Positions 58,988 through 64,000 of a stretch of 64,000 nt of DNA are shown in pieces. Within the stretch, counting starts at the first letter, position 1. Each line of letters begins with the position of its first letter. The translations under genes and the position numbers were made by a program. The stretch lies in contig UQGU01000005.1 in the NCBI GenBank assembly GCA_900540635.1, forward strand, positions 1 through 64,000, read 5' to 3'. This DNA is from an uncultured Eubacteriales bacterium. GTDB taxonomy: Bacteria; Bacillota; Clostridia; Oscillospirales; Oscillospiraceae. The notes beneath the pieces are model-generated. The model saw nothing but the letters and a program-made list of their open reading frames with translations, had not been told where the DNA came from and did no database searches.

Positions 58988-60360
58988 GCCTGGCCTCCCA
59001 GCTTTTCCGCAACCTGCACCATAATGGCGCACTCCATGCGCTTGCGGAACAGCTTGCAGCCGTATTCGTAAACACCCTTCACCGAACCCGTGGCGTGGTA
59101 GGCATTGGCGGCGCAGCCGCCGGAGCAGTAGAGCCGTGCCCAGCAGTCATGGCAGTCGGGCCGGGCATAGACATTGCAGGAGGCGAATTCCTGCTGGATT
59201 TCTGTGTTGGTGACCCCGTCCCAAATGTTGCCCAGCTTGAACTTCTCCTCGCCCACGAACTGGTGGCAGGGGTACAGGTCGCCCCAGGGGGTCACGGCCA
59301 TATATTCCGTTCCGCTGCCGCAGCCGGAGATGCGCTTGTAGATGCAAGGGCCGCCGGTGAGGTCGATCATATAGTGGTAGAAGGTAAAGGGCCGACCCTC
59401 TCTGTAGCGCTCCAGCTGGAGCTTGGCCAGGTCCTCATACTGCTGCATGAGGATGGGCAGGTCCTCCTCCGTCAGGCCCGAGGGGTCTCCCTTGGCGGTG
59501 ACCACAGGCTCCATGGAGAGCTCCGTAAAGCCCAGGTTCAGCATGGTCTTGATGTCCTCCAGGAAGTCCGGGTTGTGGTGGGTAAAGGTGCCCCGCATAT
59601 AGTAGTTTTTACCGTCCCGCTGGCGGACCAGCTCCTGGAACTTGGGGACGATCTTGTCGTAGCTGCCGTGGCCCGCATAGTCCACCCGAAACCGGTCATG
59701 GACCTCCTTCCGGCCGTCCAGGCTCAGAACCACGTTGCTCATTTCCTTGTTGCAGAAGTCGATGACATCCTGGTCGATGAGCACGCCGTTGGTGGTCAGG
59801 GTGAAGCGGAAGTTCTTCCCCGCCTCTTTCTCGATGCTGCGGGCATAGGCCACCAGCTGCTTGACCACGTCAAAGTTCATCAGCGGCTCGCCGCCGAAGA
59901 AGTCCACTTCCAGATTCTTCCGGGTGCCGGAATGGGCAATCAAAAAGTCCAGGGCCTGCTTGCCTACCTCAAAGGACATGAGGGCCCGGTCTCCATGGTA
60001 CTTGCCCTGGGAGGCAAAGCAGTAGGAGCAGTTCAGGTTGCAGGTGTGGGCAATGTGCAGGCACAGGGCCTTGACCACGCCGGAGGTCCGGGCCTTCAGC
60101 TCTCCCGCCATGGGGGCGAAGGTATCCGGGGTGAAGAGCTTGCCCGCGCCCTTCAGGGAAGTGATATCGTCGTAGCACTCCTCCAGCTCTGCCCGGTCGA
60201 GGGCGGGGTACTTGGCGGAGACTTCGTCAATGGCCGCTTCCCGGGAATGGTCTTCGTAAAGGCCGATGAGGTCATAGGCCGCCTCGTCCACCACATGAAC
60301 GGAGCCGGAGCATACGTCCAGGACAATATTATAGCCGTTTAATTGGTACTGATGGATCAT
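58984..60360 (-). CDS. scfB: SCIFF peptide maturase, radical SAM/SPASM
   Basis: 458 aa. The radical-SAM cluster motif is CNLNCSYCFASQG (CxxxCxxC) near residue 105; the C-terminal SPASM region carries many Cys (CGSGTEYMAV; YPCHQFVGEEKF; CHDCWARLYCSGGCAANAYH). It forms thioether cross-links in the SCIFF precursor encoded just upstream. ATG at 60360 follows AAAGGA. A hairpin at 60382-60405 between precursor and maturase probably sets a high precursor:enzyme ratio. Confidence 0.95.
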   Translation of the reverse strand: MIHQYQLNGYNIVLDVCSGSVHVVDEAAYDLIGLYEDHSREAAIDEVSAKYPALDRAELEECYDDITSLKGAGKLFTPDTFAPMAGELKARTSGVVKALCLHIAHTCNLNCSYCFASQGKYHGDRALMSFEVGKQALDFLIAHSGTRKNLEVDFFGGEPLMNFDVVKQLVAYARSIEKEAGKNFRFTLTTNGVLIDQDVIDFCNKEMSNVVLSLDGRKEVHDRFRVDYAGHGSYDKIVPKFQELVRQRDGKNYYMRGTFTHHNPDFLEDIKTMLNLGFTELSMEPVVTAKGDPSGLTEEDLPILMQQYEDLAKLQLERYREGRPFTFYHYMIDLTGGPCIYKRISGCGSGTEYMAVTPWGDLYPCHQFVGEEKFKLGNIWDGVTNTEIQQEFASCNVYARPDCHDCWARLYCSGGCAANAYHATGSVKGVYEYGCKLFRKRMECAIMVQVAEKLGGQA

Positions 60361-60381
60361 AGTTTTCCTTTCTGCATGAAA

Positions 60382-60405
60382 AATGCCGCCCAATCAGGCG
60401 GCATT
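60382..60405 (-). terminator. Attenuating hairpin between scfA and scfB
   Basis: AATGCCGCC, 6-nt loop, GGCGGCATT; on the minus strand followed by TTTTTCATG. Likely partial terminator. Confidence 0.85.
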
Positions 60406-60420
60406 CTCTTCAAAAATAAA

Positions 60421-60567
60421 TTACTTATTCTTGTTCTCGCACTTCTGGTTGGCGATGCCGCTGCTGGTCTTGCAGGCAGACTGGCAGGAGGTCTGGCACT
60501 CGCCGCAGCCGCCGTTCTTGGCGCTCTGGCACAGATTGCGGGTCTCGATGGTCTGAATATGCTTCAT
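60421..60567 (-). CDS. scfA: SCIFF ranthipeptide precursor
   Basis: 48-aa peptide with six Cys in its C-terminal part (positions 13, 21, 24, 28, 32, 43), the hallmark six-cysteines-in-forty-five arrangement. It begins MKHIQTIETRNLC, with core GGCGECQTSCQSACKTS. ScfB cross-links Cys sulfurs to neighbouring residues. GGAGG precedes the ATG at 60567. SCIFF is conserved across Clostridia; its biological role is still unclear. Confidence 0.96.
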   Translation of the reverse strand: MKHIQTIETRNLCQSAKNGGCGECQTSCQSACKTSSGIANQKCENKNK

Positions 60568-60602
60568 GGAAGTTTCCTCCTTGTTATTTTTTCTATTCTC
60601 TC

Positions 60603-60631
60603 AGTTTACCATGGGGATGTGGAAATGTCAA
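60603..60631 (-). promoter_or_regulatory. scfA promoter
   Basis: Minus-strand TTGACA (60626-60631), 17-nt spacer, TAAACT (60603-60608). Confidence 0.8.
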
Positions 60632-60724
60632 TGCGTTTTTTTGCTTTCCCCTTCTTCCGGACCGTTTCTATTTCTCCGCAGGTATTCTTTCCAAACAATT
60701 ATCGTGGATATGCATCGGCAAGAA

Positions 60725-60753
60725 TTGACATAGTACTCTATTTCTGCTAAAAT
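60725..60753 (+). promoter_or_regulatory. Promoter of the small hydrophobic peptide RNA
   Basis: TTGACA (60725-60730), 17-nt spacer, TAAAAT (60748-60753). The predicted start near 60760 opens with GTCC-GAAA-GGAC, a GNRA-capped 5' hairpin. Confidence 0.85.
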
Positions 60754-60837
60754 CGGCTTGTCCGAAAGGACGGGAAGAGCATTACCATAAAACGGGATAG
60801 GCGGTCTGCTACACTCCTTCCTAAGGGGGTGAGCTTT

Positions 60838-60921
60838 ATGCCGATTACTTTGACTGTACATATTGGTTCTTTAACCATCACAATCACTGTAAAACGCAGA
60901 AACCGCCACTCTGCCAAGTGA
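60838..60921 (+). CDS. 27-aa hydrophobic peptide, candidate type I toxin
   Basis: ATG at 60838 with a strong ribosome site AAGGGGGTGA. The peptide has a hydrophobic, beta-branched stretch MPITLTVHIGSLTITITV followed by a basic tail KRRNRHSAK. A strong convergent promoter at 60990-61018 would transcribe an antisense RNA over the last codons and the shared terminator hairpin. This arrangement is that of Gram-positive type I toxin-antitoxin loci. I do not recognise a named family. It could instead be a small regulatory RNA with an incidental frame. Confidence 0.6.
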   Translation: MPITLTVHIGSLTITITVKRRNRHSAK

Positions 60922-60983
60922 CGGTTTCTCTATCATGATTAACCTGTAACAAGAGCAGACCGCTTATCGGTAGTGCTCTCTTC
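60890..60983 (-). ncRNA. Predicted antisense RNA (candidate antitoxin)
   Basis: From a predicted start near 60983 the minus strand encodes a 5' stem (AAGAGAGCACTACCG pairing with CGGTCTGCTCTT), then reads across the last eight or nine codons of the peptide gene and ends at a hairpin (60898-60929) followed by GCGTTTTAC. About 94 nt. The overlap with the peptide mRNA is at its 3' end. Confidence 0.55.
60898..60929. terminator. Shared bidirectional terminator of the convergent RNAs
   Basis: AGAAACCG-C-CACT and AGTG-A-CGGTTTCT with a 6-nt loop. T content: GCGTTTT on the minus side, CTATC on the plus side, so stronger for the antisense RNA. Confidence 0.7.
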
Positions 60984-60989
60984 ATAGTG

Positions 60990-61018
60990 ATTATACCACG
61001 ACCGGCTTGAATCGTCAA
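60990..61018 (-). promoter_or_regulatory. Promoter of the antisense RNA
   Basis: Minus-strand TTGACG (61013-61018), 17-nt spacer, consensus TATAAT (60990-60995). It faces the peptide gene. Confidence 0.85.
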
Positions 61019-61031
61019 GGCTGGCCGTCTT

Positions 61032-62165
61032 TTATTCACCCAGCCTTTTCACAAATCCTTCCAGCCGGTCCAGGCTCTCTTGCAGTTCCCGGTCGCTGTA
61101 GCAATAGGACAGGCGGATATAGCCCTCTGTCCCGAAGCACACGCCGGGCACAGCGGCAAGACCTGCCTCCCGGATCATGCGCTCGCAGAACTGCCAGGAG
61201 GGAATGCCAAATTGGGAGATATCCGGGAACACATAAAAGGCCCCTTCCGGCTGCGGGTAGGAAAGGCCCATACGGTCCAGGCGGGAACAGACATAGTCCC
61301 TTCTTCTCCGGTACAGAAGCCGCACCGGCTCCGTATCAACTTCCAGCGCCGCTTCCGCTGCTGCCTGCAAGAAGGTGGGCACTGCGGCAATCTCCGCCGC
61401 GCTGAGCAGCAGCAGCCGGGAGAGCAATTCTTCCGGGCAGATGAGATAGCCCACCCGCCAGCCGGTCATGGCATAGGGTTTGGAGAAGCTCTGGCAGAGG
61501 ATGGTCTGGGGGCGCAAGTCCTCCCGCCGCGTCAGGTCGCCGCAGGGGGCATAGACCAGCTTGTCGTAGACGTTGTCACAGATCAGGTAGATGCCTTTTC
61601 CCAGCACCGTCCGGGCAACGGTATCCAGGCTGCTCTCCCTCAAAATGACCCCCGTGGGATTGCAGGGGGAATTGAGGACGATGGCCTTCGTCTTCTCCGT
61701 CAGGCAGGCATTCAGGGCTTCCGCCGTGATCTGGAAGTCCGTTTTGCTCACATCCAGAAAGACCGGCTCGGCTCCTGCCGCCGTGACAATGGTGGCATAC
61801 AGGGAGAAGGCGGGGGTTGGGATGATCACCTGGTCCCCGGGGTTCAGGATGCCGGTGAGGGCGGTATACAGGGCCTGGGTGGCCCCCACCGTCACCAGTA
61901 CCTCTTCCGGGGCAGTGGGTCTTCCCCGGTTCGTTTCAAAGGCGGCAATGGCGGAGCGCAGAGAGGCCGTGCCCTGGTTTGGGGCATAGTGGGTTTCCCC
62001 CCGGGAAAGGGCTTCCAGCGCCGCCTGACGGATGGGCTCCGGGGTAGCCTGGTCCGGCTCGCCAATGGTGAGCATCCGGCAGTCCGGGGTGGCCTTGGCC
62101 AGATTGGTGAACACCCGAATGCCGCTGCGCTCCAAGGGGTCCAGATGGTGGTTAATCGGCATCAT
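61032..62165 (-). CDS. patA: N-acetyl-diaminopimelate aminotransferase (class I)
   Basis: 377 aa, fold-type I. TIGEPDQATPEPIRQAALE; APNQGTASLRSAIAAFE; NSPCNPTGVIL; PLP Lys in QSFSKPYAMTGWRVGYL; YIRLSYCYSD with the carboxylate Arg. It overlaps the deacetylase gene by 4 nt, with dapH divergent, so it most likely transaminates N-acetyl-2-amino-6-ketopimelate in the acetylase branch to meso-DAP. General aspartate aminotransferase activity is an alternative. Confidence 0.85.
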   Translation of the reverse strand: MMPINHHLDPLERSGIRVFTNLAKATPDCRMLTIGEPDQATPEPIRQAALEALSRGETHYAPNQGTASLRSAIAAFETNRGRPTAPEEVLVTVGATQALYTALTGILNPGDQVIIPTPAFSLYATIVTAAGAEPVFLDVSKTDFQITAEALNACLTEKTKAIVLNSPCNPTGVILRESSLDTVARTVLGKGIYLICDNVYDKLVYAPCGDLTRREDLRPQTILCQSFSKPYAMTGWRVGYLICPEELLSRLLLLSAAEIAAVPTFLQAAAEAALEVDTEPVRLLYRRRRDYVCSRLDRMGLSYPQPEGAFYVFPDISQFGIPSWQFCERMIREAGLAAVPGVCFGTEGYIRLSYCYSDRELQESLDRLEGFVKRLGE

Positions 62166-63250
62166 TGGAATTTCTCCGCCAATTCCTCGAAGAAATCGGC
62201 GCCTTTCACAAGGACTTCTTCATTAAAATGGAAGGTATCGGAGTGGAGGGCAGAGGTATCCCCCACGCCCAGGAAGAAGAACATGCCCGGCAGGGACTTC
62301 TGATACCAGGAGAAGTCCTCGGCGGTCATGGTGGGCTTGTCCAGTTCGAAGAAGCCCACGGTCTTGCGCACCCGGTTGTGCAGGTCCGCCGGGTTCATAA
62401 CGGCGGGGTATCCTTCCGTCATATATACATTGACGGTGGCCCCATAGGCCCGCTCGATATCCTTGGCAATGGAGACAATGCCCGCTCGGATGGAATAGAA
62501 CACCTCGTCCTGGAAGGCCCGGAGAGACCCCTCCATGTGGGTGTGATCTGACAATGCATTGCACACGGTGCCGCTCTGGAATTTGCCGAATTTCAGCAGG
62601 CGGAAGATGTTCTTGGGCAGGGCTCCCTCCAGCTTCATGACCCGCTGGTAGAATTCCACACCGGCGGCCAGAGCGTCAATGCCCTCACTGGCCTTGGCGA
62701 TGTGGGCTGTCTTGCCGTAGACGTCCACCCGGACCTCGCAGGACCGGGCCATCATCTCGTTTTTCCGGCTGGCGATTATGCCCTCAGGCAGCTGGGGCCA
62801 CAGGTGCAGGCCGAAAATCGCCTGGACCTTATGGGCCCGGAATACGCCGGTGGCGCAGATATCCTTGGCCCCGCCGGTGGTCTCCTCGGCGGGCTGGAAC
62901 ACCAGCAGCACATTGTGGGGCAGGCTCTTTTTCTCACTGAGGCGGCGGGCCAGCTCCAAAAGAATTGCCATATGGCCGTCGTGGCCGCAGGCGTGCATAC
63001 AGCCCTCGTGCTGGGAATGGTAGTCCACCTTGTTCCGCTCCTGGATGGGCAGGGCATCCGCATCTGCCCGAAAGGCGATGGCATCCTTCTGCCCAAAGTC
63101 AAAGAAGGCGCACAGGGCACTTTCCATGGGGGAAAAAACCTTGCAGTTCAGCTTTTCCAGAGAAGCACGGAGATATGCCATGGTTTGGGGGAGCTGCCTG
63201 TCCAGCTCGGGGATACGGTGCAGGGCACGGCGGTCTTCGATCAGTTGCAT
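62162..63250 (-). CDS. dapL: N-acetyldiaminopimelate deacetylase (M20 family)
   Basis: 362 aa metallo-amidohydrolase. ALHRIPELDRQLPQT at the start; metal ligands in FRADADALPIQE, GCMHACGHDGHMAILL, FQPAEETTGGAKDI (Glu-Glu) and FGLHLWPQLPEG; final ligand His in the SALHSDTFHFNEE region. The ATG at 63250 follows GGAGG by 8 nt. The symbol follows the Bacillus ykuR usage; related M20 enzymes include hippurate hydrolases, but the dapH/patA context supports this role. Confidence 0.85.
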   Translation of the reverse strand: MQLIEDRRALHRIPELDRQLPQTMAYLRASLEKLNCKVFSPMESALCAFFDFGQKDAIAFRADADALPIQERNKVDYHSQHEGCMHACGHDGHMAILLELARRLSEKKSLPHNVLLVFQPAEETTGGAKDICATGVFRAHKVQAIFGLHLWPQLPEGIIASRKNEMMARSCEVRVDVYGKTAHIAKASEGIDALAAGVEFYQRVMKLEGALPKNIFRLLKFGKFQSGTVCNALSDHTHMEGSLRAFQDEVFYSIRAGIVSIAKDIERAYGATVNVYMTEGYPAVMNPADLHNRVRKTVGFFELDKPTMTAEDFSWYQKSLPGMFFFLGVGDTSALHSDTFHFNEEVLVKGADFFEELAEKFQ

Positions 63251-63278
63251 AGTAAACGCCTCCGGGTAGTTTTTCCTT

Positions 63279-63307
63279 ATTATATTCCATTCCCGGGGCG
63301 GTGTCAA
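63279..63307 (-). promoter_or_regulatory. Promoter of the deacetylase-aminotransferase operon
   Basis: Minus-strand TTGACA (63302-63307), 17-nt spacer, TATAAT (63279-63284): both elements consensus. Confidence 0.9.
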
Positions 63308-63314
63308 TTTGCCC

Positions 63315-63343
63315 TTGTGCTTTTTCCGAAAAAGTGGTAGGAT
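63315..63343 (+). promoter_or_regulatory. dapH promoter
   Basis: TTGTGC (63315-63320), 17-nt spacer, TAGGAT (63338-63343), divergent from and 7 nt away from the previous promoter, so polymerases may interfere. Confidence 0.65.
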
Positions 63344-63381
63344 AAGGAGAAAAGAGACCCGTTGCAAAGGAGAATTTAACC

Positions 63382-64000
63382 ATGATGAATGCAGAACAGA
63401 TCATCGCCTATATCCGCGATGCGGAGAAGAAGACCCCTGTAAAGGTCTATGTGTGGGAAAAGGAGCCGGTTTCCTTCCCGGGCTGCCGGGAGTTTCCGGC
63501 AGGGGAGAAGTGCAAGATCGTTTTCGGTGACTGGAAGGATGTGGGCCCCATCCTGGAGAGCCACGAATTTGAGCACATCGAGATCGAAAACAACTGCCGC
63601 AACTCCGCCATTCCCATGCTGGACATGAAGAATATCCCCGCCCGCATTGAGCCCGGCGCCATCATCCGGGAGCAGGTGACCGTTGAGAAAAACGCCGTCA
63701 TCATGATGGGCGCCATTCTGAACATCGGCGCGGTCGTCGGCGAAGGCACCATGATCGACATGGGCGCGGTGCTGGGGGGCCGGGCCACCGTGGGCAAGCA
63801 CTGCCACGTGGGAGCCGGGGCCGTGCTGGCCGGTGTAGTGGAGCCCGCTTCCGCTACCCCCGTCATCGTGGAGGACAATGTGCTCATCGGAGCCAACGCC
63901 GTGGTCATTGAGGGCTGCCGCATCGGCCATGATGCGGTGGTTGCCGCCGGAGCCGTGGTGGTGGAGGATGTGGCCCCCAATACCGTGGTTGCCGGATGTC
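63382..64000 (+). CDS. dapH: Tetrahydrodipicolinate N-acetyltransferase, 3' end beyond window
   Basis: First 206 residues of a protein usually about 235 aa. An N-terminal helical domain (AEQIIAYIRDAEKKTPVKVY) precedes a left-handed beta helix of hexapeptide repeats (IPARIEPGAIIREQVTV; MMGAILNIGAVVGEGTMIDM; HVGAGAVLAGVVEP; VLIGANAVVIEGCRIG). It acetylates tetrahydrodipicolinate from acetyl-CoA, committing to the acetylase DAP route with the divergent deacetylase and aminotransferase. AAGGAG ribosome site. Confidence 0.96.
   Translation, partial: MMNAEQIIAYIRDAEKKTPVKVYVWEKEPVSFPGCREFPAGEKCKIVFGDWKDVGPILESHEFEHIEIENNCRNSAIPMLDMKNIPARIEPGAIIREQVTVEKNAVIMMGAILNIGAVVGEGTMIDMGAVLGGRATVGKHCHVGAGAVLAGVVEPASATPVIVEDNVLIGANAVVIEGCRIGHDAVVAAGAVVVEDVAPNTVVAGC

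Noticed and set aside
63251..63381. Lysine riboswitch between the divergent DAP genes
   Set aside because: The spacer is only 130 nt and filled by two promoters; there is no room for an L-box.
1..64000. tRNA, rRNA, prophage or integrative element genes
   Set aside because: None recognised; no integrase, transposase, capsid or tRNA-like cloverleaf was seen on either strand.

Overview
The window looks like a chromosomal segment of a GC-rich, low-oxygen Firmicute, most likely a gut Oscillospiraceae/Ruminococcaceae-type Clostridium relative. Grounds: CIRCE-controlled hrcA-grpE-dnaK-dnaJ, a SCIFF thioether peptide with its radical-SAM maturase, bifunctional AdhE, butyrate kinase, a T-box leader, the acetylase route to diaminopimelate, strong AGGAGG ribosome sites and TTGACA/TATAAT promoters. 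Species is inferred, not shown. I saw no rRNA, tRNA, phage, intact insertion sequence or CRISPR array.

Layout. 0-7.6 kb: a ROK kinase diverges from a sugar ABC importer (binding lipoprotein plus two permeases, no ATPase), followed by an N-acetylhexosamine-kinase-like protein and a sugar-1-phosphate nucleotidyltransferase. Between importer and kinase lies a collapsed second copy of the importer operon, reduced to promoter, leader, the last codons of the permease and the terminator. 7.6-10.1 kb: YjjG-type phosphatase, rsmA, and a CIRCE-controlled small heat-shock protein. 10.1-17.1 kb: L-arabinose locus (AraC regulator, membrane-anchored alpha/beta hydrolase, araB-like, araA, araD) ending with a truncated N-terminal copy of the hydrolase. 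17.1-18.7 kb: fumC. 18.9-22.8 kb: ridA-permease-aminotransferase, divergent from a YheO/DauR-type regulator. 22.9-26.1 kb: a decaying sugar locus with a frameshifted RpiR-type regulator, a DUF4867 gene, a deleted PfkB kinase remnant, and an intact LacI-family regulator facing a perfect operator palindrome. 26.1-33.1 kb: adhE, a G5/3D-domain wall protein, and a T-box-controlled dehydrogenase plus YkvI-type transporter.

33.1-38.1 kb: the heat-shock operon. 38.2-39.6 kb: azlCD and a CBS protein. 39.7-46.1 kb: the aspartate family pathway (asd, aspartate kinase, homoserine dehydrogenase, thrC, thrB). 46.2-49.2 kb: murI, udk, a HAD phosphatase and a DUF89 damage-control phosphatase. 49.3-55.4 kb: glycogen phosphorylase, then butyrate kinase abutting an MBOAT acyltransferase and an SGNH-like partner. 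55.5-57.4 kb: a wall-anchored repeat protein. 57.5-60.6 kb: SCIFF system with a PLP decarboxylase. 60.7-61.0 kb: a compact pair of convergent promoters around a 27-codon hydrophobic peptide gene, resembling a type I toxin-antitoxin locus. 61.0-64.0 kb: meso-diaminopimelate genes (aminotransferase, deacetylase, dapH cut by the window end).

Metabolically the window links glycan-derived sugar uptake and L-arabinose catabolism to mixed fermentation (ethanol, possibly butyrate), glycogen turnover, and aspartate-derived Thr/DAP synthesis. Regulation readable from sequence is HrcA/CIRCE (two sites), a T-box, a LacI operator and many intrinsic terminators. Several small dispersed repeat families sit in intergenic spaces and in one case supply the end of a coding sequence.
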